Shown here piece after piece: positions 1-5,757 of a stretch of DNA of 6,002 nucleotides. Position 1 is the stretch's first letter. Each line of letters opens with the position of its first letter. The notes beneath the pieces were generated by a model. That model was given only the letters and a program-made list of their open reading frames with translations, was not told where the DNA came from and did not search any database. The position numbers were made by a program, and so were the translations under genes. This DNA is from CAYFJO01 sp964343305 (GTDB lineage Bacteria > Planctomycetota > Planctomycetia > Pirellulales > Pirellulaceae): positions 1-6,002 of the forward strand of contig CAYFJO010000601.1 in assembly GCA_964343305.1 (NCBI GenBank), read 5' to 3'.

Positions 1-234
1 CGGAGCCGGTCTGCCGCTGAATGCGAGGCTACCGATAGATGCCGAGCTGATGATGCGCAGGTTGTCGTGTGGACACGCAACAAATGGTGTGTGCTGGCCT
101 TGGGCGACGACCAGCAACACTACGGCTATGGTTGGGGCAGTTCAGCCAGCCGGGCCAAGTCGATCGCACTTCGTCAGGTCCGCGAACGCACCACCGGTTG
201 TTATATCGCTGCATGCGTCTATGCGGGCGGGTAA
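1..234 (+). CDS. Small hypothetical protein, 3' end only (5' end outside the window)
   Basis: An open frame runs from the left edge to a TAA at 232-234 (77 codons visible) with no in-frame ATG, so the start lies off the window. The last 55 or so residues look like a compact folded domain: VWTRNKWCVLALGDD, then YGYGWGSSASRAKSIAL, then RERTTGCYIAACVYAGG at the C-terminus. A Trp-Gly turn, an Ala-rich helix and a Gly-Cys strand in this order recall DUF4189-like repeats of small secreted bacterial proteins, but that is a loose resemblance from memory. The visible upstream part is polar and Cys-containing. A hairpin at 266-284 may end its transcript. I see it as a real gene because of amino acid composition; function is unknown. 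Confidence 0.65.
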   Translation, partial: RSRSAAECEATDRCRADDAQVVVWTRNKWCVLALGDDQQHYGYGWGSSASRAKSIALRQVRERTTGCYIAACVYAGG

Positions 235-265
235 GTTCGATTGCGGCATGCACCTTCTGCGAACA

Positions 266-284
266 CGCGGCTGACACAGCCGTG
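266..284 (+). terminator. GC-rich hairpin downstream of the first gene, possible terminator
   Basis: CGGCTG and CAGCCG pair perfectly around an ACA loop. The stem extends outward by a G-T pair and a C-G pair to 8 pairs. It lies about 30 bases after the TAA of the preceding gene. There is no following T-run, so a classical intrinsic terminator is not shown. It could be a hairpin-only terminator or chance. Confidence 0.3.
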
Positions 285-329
285 GCACGAAACGCGTGCG
301 TCCCACGTGCGACCCGAACTCAATCATCG

Positions 330-338
330 TGGTATAGT
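330..338 (+). promoter_or_regulatory. Candidate extended -10 promoter for the phosphoesterase gene
   Basis: TGGTATAGT carries a TATAGT hexamer at 333-338 preceded by the TGn extension. No good -35 hexamer is present at normal spacing, which is tolerated by extended -10 promoters. Transcription would begin near 345, giving a leader of just under 30 bases containing the GGAG site at 363-366. Pattern match only. Confidence 0.35.
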
Positions 339-372
339 AATGGCTTCTTCGTAATCAGTTCCGGAGACAACT

Positions 373-1302
373 ATGAAACGCCAGTTCATTCCAAGTCTGT
401 CACGCCGTTCGTTTCTTTCCACAATCATGGCCGGGACAGGGACCTTGGCGTTCTGGCCAGAGTGCCTCCAAGCGACTGGGAGGCAACTCAAAAAGCTGTC
501 GTTCATCGTGGTCACCGACACGCATCTTGGTTACAGGAATCAGAAGCACGCTGCCCAGCAATGGGAAAAGACGGCCGCAGAGGTCGCGAAGGCAGACGGC
601 GACTTGGTGCTGCATCTAGGCGATGTGGTTGACGGCGGGCGCGAGGCACAGTATCCGGTCTACCTAGCGACTCGCAAGACGATCGGCAAACCGGTTCACG
701 AGATCCCCGGCAATCACGATCCACAGGAGTTGTTCGCCAAGTACATCCGCGAACCGATCGAAACGGTCGTCGATCACGATTGGTTACGTTTTCTACTCCT
801 GAACAACTCCCGCACGGATTCGCACGACGGTTTTCTAAGTGACGATCAACTCGACTGGATCGATAGACAGTGTCTGGACGCGGCCAAGCGAAATATGTTC
901 GTGGCCGTTTGTATACACGTGCCCGCTCACAAGAACCTACATCCCGACCGTGGCTGGTATGTCAAGCCTGAAAACGGTCAGACGAAACTGTATCAAATGC
1001 TCCGGCGGCATGAAGACCGCGTGGTTGCCTTGATGCACGGGCACTTCCACAACGGCATCCGGGGCTGGGACGACCACGGGGCTTTGCATGAAATCTGTTT
1101 CCCGTCCGCGCTCTACAATTTGGATCGGAAGTTGGAAGATCAAAAGGCACCTGGTTACAACCCGGCGGAGTTTCGACCTGGTTTCACGCTAGTTACCATC
1201 GAAGCAGGCGTAATGGACTTGACGTATAAACCTGTCGGTGCGGATGAAGCCGTCTCGAAAAAATGCAAACTTCCGAGCGCCAGTAGCTCGGCAGCGGAAT
1301 GA
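373..1302 (+). CDS. Tat-exported calcineurin-like metallophosphoesterase
   Basis: This 309-residue protein carries the full calcineurin-like phosphoesterase signature in order: D49-T-H51, GDVVD with D84, GNHD at 113-116, a histidine at 182 in VCIHVP, and GHFH at 223-226. These residues normally hold two metal ions that cleave phosphomonoester or phosphodiester bonds. The N-terminus has a textbook twin-arginine signal, SRRSFL at residues 10-15, followed by a short hydrophobic stretch to about residue 29 and a likely cleavage after LQA near 34, so the folded enzyme should be exported with its metals. The ATG at 373 has GGAG six bases upstream and starts exactly at the Tat n-region. The substrate cannot be read from sequence; it resembles CpdA/Icc-like enzymes in layout. 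Its TGA overlaps an ATG (ATGA at 1299-1302), suggesting coupling to the ATPase gene that follows. Confidence 0.93.
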   Translation: MKRQFIPSLSRRSFLSTIMAGTGTLAFWPECLQATGRQLKKLSFIVVTDTHLGYRNQKHAAQQWEKTAAEVAKADGDLVLHLGDVVDGGREAQYPVYLATRKTIGKPVHEIPGNHDPQELFAKYIREPIETVVDHDWLRFLLLNNSRTDSHDGFLSDDQLDWIDRQCLDAAKRNMFVAVCIHVPAHKNLHPDRGWYVKPENGQTKLYQMLRRHEDRVVALMHGHFHNGIRGWDDHGALHEICFPSALYNLDRKLEDQKAPGYNPAEFRPGFTLVTIEAGVMDLTYKPVGADEAVSKKCKLPSASSSAAE

Positions 1303-1335
1303 TTCGTTGACTGGAACGATATTGAGCGGGGTATC

Positions 1336-2610
1336 GTGGTCGCAGAGTTCGACGAAAGGATTACTTACGCGGGAGATTCGCATCTGATTACTGTTGCACC
1401 AACCGGCGCGGGCAAAGGGCGTGGTGTGATCATTCCGAATCTGTTGAACTACCGTGGACCAATTGTCGTGTTTGATCCCAAGGGCGAAAACTACATGACC
1501 ACCGCGCGTCGGCGGCGTGAAATGGGGCAGCAAGTCGTCAAACTCGATCCCTTTGGCGTCGTTGATGGCAAGTCCGATTCGTTCAACCCGCTCGACATTT
1601 TCAATTTGCAAAATGTCGACCTCGAAAGCGACGCACAAATGTTGGCCGAATTGCTTTCGACCGGGATCACCGGATTCAAGGAACCGTTCTGGGATGTCAG
1701 CGGCGGTGCCTTGCAGAGCGGCGTGATTGCTCATGTCGCCTCGATGCCCGAGGAGCAGCGGCAGTTAAGTTCGGTCCGTGACCTGTTGATGGCTGATGAT
1801 ACGGTCTACAAGTTGGCGGTCGTGTTGGACACCGTGGGCAAGACGATGAACAAAATGGCACACGATGAGATCGCTTCGTTTTTGCAGATGCCGGAACAGA
1901 CGCGCGGCGGCGTATTGGCGACGGCCAACTCCTATCTCAAATCGATCCTCAGCGACCGTGTGGTCCGCACGCTGCAAAAGTCATCCTTTGATCTGCAAGA
2001 CGTGGTTGATGGCAAGCCGCTTTCGATTTATTTGATCGTCCCGCCTGACAAACTCCGGAGCCATCGCGCGGTCGTGAAACTTTGGGTCGGGGCGTTTTTG
2101 AAAGCCATCACCAGCCGACAATTCATACCAGAGCAAAAGACACTTTTCATGCTCGACGAGTGCGGGCAACTTCAGAATTTCCCGTTCCTGGAAACAATCA
2201 TTACGCTTTGTCGTGGTTATGGCGTACAGTGTTGGACCTTTTGGCAAGACTTGGCACAGCTTCAGCACTGGTATCCCACGAGTTGGAAGACGATCCTCAA
2301 CAACTGCGGCGTCGTTCAGACGTTTGGCATCAACAACCGCGACATGGCAACCCAGTGGTCTGGTTATTTGGATCATGGACCAAGTCAACTTCGTGAACTC
2401 AGTTCGGATCAACAAGTCATCTCGATCCATGGACAAGACGAGCGCGTGGCGACGCTATTCGATTACTTGACGGACAAGCCATTCGCAGGCCGGTTTGACC
2501 CAAACCGATTTTTTCAAACACCGATGCAAAGATTGAAGTCGAGTCGGTCAATAAAGCCTGATGGTCCATCGCCAGATTCGGAAATTACAATCGTAAGCCA
2601 ACCGGTTTGA
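1336..2610 (+). CDS. VirD4/TraG-like type IV coupling ATPase, soluble form, uncertain ends
   Basis: The 424-residue product is a P-loop ATPase of the VirD4/TraG coupling-protein family, which normally feeds DNA or protein substrates to a type IV secretion channel. Walker A is APTGAGKG (21-28), followed by the family segments VVFDPKGEN and ARRRREMG. Walker B is LFMLDE with D274-E275, and the sensor-like Gln is Q304 in WTFWQDLAQL, followed by ILNNCGVVQTFG. The two N-terminal membrane helices of VirD4/TraG are absent, so a soluble protein is predicted. The GTG at 1336 is the first usable in-frame start after the TGA at 1300, with GGGG close upstream. However, family-like sequence (DWNDIERGI) precedes it in frame, so the true N-terminus may begin at ATG 1299 with a +1 shift. 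After the TGA the frame stays open to 2763. No relaxase or channel gene is nearby. The family call is firm; both ends are not. Confidence 0.88.
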   Translation: MVAEFDERITYAGDSHLITVAPTGAGKGRGVIIPNLLNYRGPIVVFDPKGENYMTTARRRREMGQQVVKLDPFGVVDGKSDSFNPLDIFNLQNVDLESDAQMLAELLSTGITGFKEPFWDVSGGALQSGVIAHVASMPEEQRQLSSVRDLLMADDTVYKLAVVLDTVGKTMNKMAHDEIASFLQMPEQTRGGVLATANSYLKSILSDRVVRTLQKSSFDLQDVVDGKPLSIYLIVPPDKLRSHRAVVKLWVGAFLKAITSRQFIPEQKTLFMLDECGQLQNFPFLETIITLCRGYGVQCWTFWQDLAQLQHWYPTSWKTILNNCGVVQTFGINNRDMATQWSGYLDHGPSQLRELSSDQQVISIHGQDERVATLFDYLTDKPFAGRFDPNRFFQTPMQRLKSSRSIKPDGPSPDSEITIVSQPV

Positions 2611-2739
2611 TGGTCAGGAGATTCTATCGCTATCAGCCCCAGTGAACCCTCAAGCGGACTGCGTGATCGTATTGGAATCGATCCGGTAACGCTTGTGTGG
2701 CCGATTAAGAGCGAGCAAGCTCTCAAAAGATATATTACG

Positions 2740-3042
2740 TCAAGACAAAAAAGAAGCCGATGACCTCATTCCCAAAATGATCATCGTTGCCGCGACCAAT
2801 GTGAGCCCAATGCCAGACACGGGAAGTGATCGGCCAGCTTTTGTTCCCAAGTAGGCACCACACGCCAGGCCAACGATGCTGGCAAGCGCAATCGTGATCG
2901 TGGTGAGAATAATGCGGATCTCGAACCACCCATTCCGCCCGGACAAGATTGCCGCAATGCCTAGAAGCGCGCTCAGCAATACGGACGCCACGAGCGAATA
3001 TAGAAACGCTTTCTTTACCGGAAATGCTTCGGCACTATTCAT
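2740..3042 (-). CDS. Small membrane protein with three predicted helices
   Basis: This 100-residue protein has three hydrophobic segments, about residues 13-33, 42-65 and 73-91, with charged KK before the first and RNGWFEIR between the first two. The segment ILTTITIALASIVGLACGAYL followed by a GI-rich third helix recalls an orphan planctomycete membrane family that I remember as longer, with at least one further helix; that memory is unverified. I chose the ATG at 3042 because AAGGGG lies 12 bases upstream (3055-3060) and a TACAAT -10 candidate would place the transcript start near 3071. An in-frame ATG at 3072 would add 10 residues but has no ribosome site. The C-terminus ends right after a run of six T (coding strand), where a slip would change the tail. 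Function unknown. Confidence 0.7.
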   Translation of the reverse strand: MNSAEAFPVKKAFLYSLVASVLLSALLGIAAILSGRNGWFEIRIILTTITIALASIVGLACGAYLGTKAGRSLPVSGIGLTLVAATMIILGMRSSASFLS

Positions 3043-3077
3043 CGTGTTGTGATTCCCCTTTAAAGTCATCATTGTGA

Positions 3078-3083
3078 ATTGTA
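3078..3083 (-). promoter_or_regulatory. Candidate -10 element for the small membrane protein gene
   Basis: On the reverse strand the hexamer reads TACAAT, one mismatch from TATAAT. A weak -35 match (GTGTCG) sits 17 bases upstream. Transcription would start near 3071, which would exclude the ATG at 3072 and favour the ATG at 3042. Pattern match only. Confidence 0.3.
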
Positions 3084-3147
3084 GGTGACTTCGCTGTTTT
3101 CGACACCTCGCAGGCCCTCCGCTTTCTTGCTTCTGATCGACATCACT

Positions 3148-3627
3148 TCACTCGATTTCGTTCCGTTTCGTCTTGGTCATCATAATCAGGTGCCACATTC
3201 CAAGAGAAACTCCCAAAGCAAATCCAAGCAAGGTCAGGAACTGAGTTTCCAGTTGGTTGTCGAGCCAAATTCCCGCCAATCCCGGTAGGACCATTTCCAG
3301 AACGACGGTTGTGATCTTGGAAACCCAATTCATCGCTTCTGCCATCCAAGAAAGGTCCGGCGCTAACGTCCGCAATTCTTGAACGACAAATAGAGCATCC
3401 CGGTCGTCCTCGCGACGGGACAAGATCAGCGTGTGACTCCTCAATTCTCGCTCTAGCTTCCCAAGACGTTCTGCGATTGCGAGTTCGCTTTCTTCCTCGA
3501 ACATCTCAGAAACTCTGCCAATGAAGACTTCTCGTTTTCCGTCCCTAAACGGAAGCTCGTTCAGCTCTTCTCTGATGTGGTTGATGTCAAGCACGAACGC
3601 ACTTGTTTCCTCGCATGCTTGGGGCAA
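3148..3627 (-). CDS. AtpZ/AtpI-like two-helix membrane protein with a charged N-terminal extension
   Basis: The 159-residue product has a highly charged, probably helical N-terminal half (about residues 13-90, rich in Glu, Arg and Leu) and two C-terminal membrane helices, roughly 104-122 and 129-149. The core VLPGLAGIWLDNQLETQF followed by LLGFALGVSLGMWHL matches the AtpZ/AtpI layout, in which a GxxLD turn joins two helices. Those proteins assist assembly or ion supply of F-type ATP synthase, but no atp gene is visible here and the long cytoplasmic extension is unusual, so only the fold resemblance is claimed. The TTG at 3627 lies one base after the guaC stop, suggesting translational coupling. 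An in-frame GTG at 3594 with GAGGA about 13 bases upstream is an alternative start. It is probably cotranscribed with guaC. Confidence 0.7.
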   Translation of the reverse strand: MPQACEETSAFVLDINHIREELNELPFRDGKREVFIGRVSEMFEEESELAIAERLGKLERELRSHTLILSRREDDRDALFVVQELRTLAPDLSWMAEAMNWVSKITTVVLEMVLPGLAGIWLDNQLETQFLTLLGFALGVSLGMWHLIMMTKTKRNEIE

Positions 3628-3628
3628 A

Positions 3629-4663
3629 TTACGACCCGTAGATCGTGTTATGGGTTCGATGGCAGGTAACGAAGGTCGTACACTTTGACAGGTCTTTCAA
3701 CCGAGCTGCGCCAACGTAGGCGCAGGCGCTTCTCAGCCCGCCGGTGATTTCCTGAATTGTGTCCTTGACCGGACCTTTGTACGGGACGACGACTTCTTTT
3801 CCTTCTGAGGCACGATAATCCTTTGGCCCGCCAGTATACTTGTCCATCGCCGACCCACTGGACATGCCGTAGAACTTCATGCCGACTTTCCGTCCGTCCT
3901 CCTCAATCCATTCACCCTGACACTCGTCGTGGCCCGCCAACATGCCGCCCAACATGACGAAGTCGGCGTCGGCCGCAAAGGCTTTGACGACATCGCCCGG
4001 CATTCTGCAACCACCATCCGCACAGACGTGACCTCGCAGACCGTGAGCTGCGTCGGCGCATTCGATGATGGCGGAAAGCTGCGGGTATCCAACGGCCGCT
4101 TTCACGCGGGTCGTGCAGACACTCCCCGAGCCGATGCCAATCTTCACGATGTCGGCGGCACCGGAGATGATCAGCTCTTGGACCATTTCGGGCGTCGCCA
4201 CGTTGCCAGCCATGATCGTCACGTCCTGAAACGCCTCTCGCACTCGTTTCACTCGATCCACAAAGAATTTCGTGTACCCATTGGCGGCATCCACGCAGAC
4301 GAAGCGGAGAGTCGCCTTTTTCATTACCGTCTCCAGCATTTGAAAATCGTCGTCCTTGATCCCCACCGTAAAAAACGTACACGCTTGGTGGGCTTCGTTG
4401 TTGAAGAAATCAAACAGGTCGGATTCACTGTAATACTTGTGGAGACAAGTCATCATTTCGGGACCGAGCGCCCGCGCCATGGCCATTGTGCCAACGGTGT
4501 CCATGTTGGACGCCACAATCGGGATTCCCTTCCAGGTCGCCTTGCTGTTCAGAAATGTGTATTTCCGTTCGAGCACAATCGCCGAACGACTGGGCGCTTC
4601 AGAACGCTTGGGTCGAATCAGTACGTCATCGAAATCGAGTCTCGGCTCGTGATCAATTCTCAT
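3629..4663 (-). CDS. guaC: GMP reductase (NADPH-dependent)
   Basis: GMP reductase converts GMP to IMP and ammonia using NADPH, returning guanine nucleotides to the IMP branch point. The 344-residue product aligns along its whole length with Escherichia coli GuaC (347 residues, from memory): FDDVLIRPKRS near the N-terminus, IPIVASNMDTVGT at 47-59, GIGSGSVCTTR with catalytic Cys183 and Thr185, VGYPQLSAIIECADAAHG, the phosphate-binding DGG at 216-218, DFVMLGGMLAGH, FYGMSS, YRASEG with Glu287, and GGLRSACAYVGAARL. It lacks the CBS-domain insert of IMP dehydrogenase, and the C-terminal motifs are GuaC-type, so it is the reductase. The ATG at 4663 has AAAGGA on the reverse strand (4674-4679) about 10 bases upstream and a promoter candidate behind that. 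The next gene begins one base after its TAA. No guanine or purine riboswitch fold was evident in the short leader. Confidence 0.98.
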   Translation of the reverse strand: MRIDHEPRLDFDDVLIRPKRSEAPSRSAIVLERKYTFLNSKATWKGIPIVASNMDTVGTMAMARALGPEMMTCLHKYYSESDLFDFFNNEAHQACTFFTVGIKDDDFQMLETVMKKATLRFVCVDAANGYTKFFVDRVKRVREAFQDVTIMAGNVATPEMVQELIISGAADIVKIGIGSGSVCTTRVKAAVGYPQLSAIIECADAAHGLRGHVCADGGCRMPGDVVKAFAADADFVMLGGMLAGHDECQGEWIEEDGRKVGMKFYGMSSGSAMDKYTGGPKDYRASEGKEVVVPYKGPVKDTIQEITGGLRSACAYVGAARLKDLSKCTTFVTCHRTHNTIYGS

Positions 4664-4702
4664 CGGGGATCTATCCTTTCGGTGCTTGTAGTGGGCGCGG
4701 CC

Positions 4703-4732
4703 ATTCTACCACTGTCTGTCCGAGACTGGCAG
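4703..4732 (-). promoter_or_regulatory. Candidate sigma70-like promoter for guaC
   Basis: Read on the reverse strand, TAGAAT (plus-strand 4703-4708) is preceded by TGG, an extended -10. CTGCCA (4727-4732), four of six bases from TTGACA, lies 18 bases upstream. Transcription would start near 4696, giving a leader of about 33 bases that contains the AAAGGA site. Position relative to guaC supports it, but it is pattern-based. Confidence 0.45.
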
Positions 4733-4914
4733 CATTGGACTTTCGCCCGGGCAAACAGAGCAGAATGAACTCGGAATTTTGTTGCGGGGGAAGACCAAGC
4801 GTTCTTTCCACAGCATGGGCCGTGACTGCAAGCTCGATGGCCTTTCTCACGCAGCCTTTGACAATGTTTTCCCGACGACCTTCGTGATTTCTTACTTCAC
4901 ACAATGTCACGCAA

Positions 4915-4919
4915 AGGAG
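4915..4919 (+). promoter_or_regulatory. Shine-Dalgarno site that fixes the start of the TIGR03067-like gene
   Basis: AGGAG sits eight bases before the ATG at 4928. The earlier in-frame ATG at 4904 lies upstream of this site and has no comparable sequence before it, so 4928 is the better start. It is the clearest ribosome-binding site in the window. Confidence 0.7.
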
Positions 4920-4927
4920 ACGACCGC

Positions 4928-5281
4928 ATGATCGTAGGCAAATGGAAACTCTTCGACGGTGAACAAGACGGGCAAGACCTTTCAGCTGCCGACTGCCAGC
5001 AATCGACACTCGATATTGTTGGCAACGAGCATACGGTCAATTTGGGCGACGAAGAGTTAAAAGGTGCGCACACGCTCAACTCGGATCAAAGTCCGATGAC
5101 CATTGACTCGACCGATACGGCAGGACCGTTCGCCGGACAGAGTCTGCTCGGCATATTCAAGGTTGAGGACGACATTTTCACCGTCTGCTTTGCTGCCCCC
5201 GGAGCTGACAGGCCGACTGGGTTCACCACCAAGGACGGCAAAGCGACGATTCTGCATCGATGGAAGCGGCAAGTGGGTTAG
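4928..5281 (+). CDS. TIGR03067-like small protein
   Basis: The 117-residue product fits the TIGR03067 pattern of planctomycete proteins: an N-terminal GKWKLFDGEQDG (family G-x-W ... E-x-D-G), a middle NSDQSPMTIDSTDTAGP (family D-x-x-x-x-P-x-x-I-D, residues 51-66), then LLGIFKVEDDIFTVCFA and DRPTGF (family lgIY...D.l..C...rP..F, about residues 73-99), and a C-terminal strand with Arg. Such proteins probably form a lipocalin-like beta barrel; no activity is known to me. The start at 4928 is set by AGGAG; starting at 4904 would add eight residues. There is no signal peptide with either start, so a cytoplasmic location is predicted, whereas many family members I recall are secreted. The gene is followed after about 120 bases by the GIY-YIG gene on the same strand. 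Confidence 0.85.
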   Translation: MIVGKWKLFDGEQDGQDLSAADCQQSTLDIVGNEHTVNLGDEELKGAHTLNSDQSPMTIDSTDTAGPFAGQSLLGIFKVEDDIFTVCFAAPGADRPTGFTTKDGKATILHRWKRQVG

Positions 5282-5296
5282 GCAGCCGAATCGAGT

Positions 5297-5310
5297 GGCG
5301 ATGAATCGCC
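5297..5310. repeat. Short perfect inverted repeat after the TIGR03067-like gene
   Basis: GGCGAT and ATCGCC flank GA, a 14-base near-palindrome about 15 bases after the TAG. As RNA it would fold as GGCG/CGCC around ATGAAT. No T-run follows. It could be a weak terminator, an operator or chance. Confidence 0.3.
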
Positions 5311-5402
5311 GCCGATGAACGCGATGCTATGGAAACCCACGAGAGGAGTTCGAGAAGCTGGCGGATGCCCATGATGCGATTGAACCCGACAATAGGTGAT
5401 CC

Positions 5403-5678
5403 GTGACAGACGAGGCAGCAACATCCGTCAATACATGGTTCGTTTATATTCTGCGATGCGCTGATGGTTCGCTCTACACGGGAATCGCCAAGGATGTGAA
5501 CCGACGGCTCGATCAACATAACGCAGGCACGGCTTCGCGCTACACCCGCAGCCGATTGCCAGTCACTCTGGAATATCAGGAAGAACCCACGACCAGCAGC
5601 AAGGCATTGAAGCGAGAGTTGGCGATCAAAGCACTGTCAAGGAAAGCGAAAGAGTCACTCATCCGGTCCGGCAGATGA
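5403..5678 (+). CDS. GIY-YIG nuclease-fold protein, YhbQ/UPF0213 type
   Basis: This 91-residue protein is a single GIY-YIG domain of the UPF0213 group (Escherichia coli YhbQ type). The landmarks are WFVYILRCADGSLYTGI (residues 12-28), where VYI and YTG stand for the GIY and YIG strands, the conserved Arg in DVNRRLDQH (R34/R35), the Gly of HNAG, YTRSRLPVTLEY, and the metal-binding Glu in KALKRELAIK (E72), followed by a Lys-rich helix. All residues expected for catalysis of the fold seem present, and the length is typical of the family (about 80-100). Members are suspected DNA-processing nucleases; the cellular role is not settled as far as I know. The start is GTG at 5403 with AGGTG just upstream (5394-5398), close but usable. 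No signal peptide is present, so it is cytoplasmic. The neighbours do not suggest a pathway. Confidence 0.92.
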   Translation: MTDEAATSVNTWFVYILRCADGSLYTGIAKDVNRRLDQHNAGTASRYTRSRLPVTLEYQEEPTTSSKALKRELAIKALSRKAKESLIRSGR

Positions 5679-5735
5679 GGCGTCAACAGGAACCACCGTT
5701 CAGTTAAGACCTGGACCGAATTTGCGGTGATTGCC

Positions 5736-5757
5736 TTGGTGGCAACCAGCCAACCAA
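5736..5757 (+). repeat. Imperfect hairpin downstream of the GIY-YIG gene
   Basis: TTGGTGGC pairs with GCCAACCAA around the loop AACCA, eight pairs with one bulged A. It lies nearly 60 bases after the TGA at 5676. No T-run follows, so a terminator role is only possible. Confidence 0.3.

Noticed and set aside
69..632. Forward open frame of 187 codons overlapping the phosphoesterase start
   Set aside because: It overlaps both the partial gene at 1-234 and the well-supported phosphoesterase, and its Arg/Ser-rich sequence has no domain-like pattern.
1189..1734. Reverse open frame of 181 codons
   Set aside because: It is a shadow of the phosphoesterase end and the ATPase Walker A region, which are both well supported on the other strand.
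2708..2723. Inverted repeat AGAGC/GCTCT between the convergent ATPase and membrane genes
   Set aside because: The stem has only five pairs and no proper T-run on either strand. Too weak to call a terminator.
3083..3107. AGGTG/CACCT inverted repeat between the two reverse-strand membrane genes
   Set aside because: Five pairs with a long loop and no T-run; it also overlaps the -10 candidate. Probably chance.
3929..4768. Long forward open frame of 279 codons opposite guaC
   Set aside because: It lies antisense to a clear guaC and is rich in His and Arg, as expected from a codon shadow. It has no domain-like motifs.
4858..4863. Perfect TTGACA -35 hexamer ahead of the TIGR03067-like gene
   Set aside because: No acceptable -10 hexamer lies 15-19 bases downstream, so a promoter is not supported.
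4671..5009. Reverse open frame of 112 codons upstream of guaC
   Set aside because: It overlaps the TIGR03067-like gene and the guaC promoter candidate. Its Arg/Cys/Leu-rich sequence does not look like a folded protein.
5277..5283. GTTAGGC, matching the integron core-site consensus GTTRRRY, at the stop of the TIGR03067-like gene
   Set aside because: The motif is expected several times by chance in a window of this size. No RYYYAAC partner or attC-like stem lies at the right distance, and no integrase is visible.
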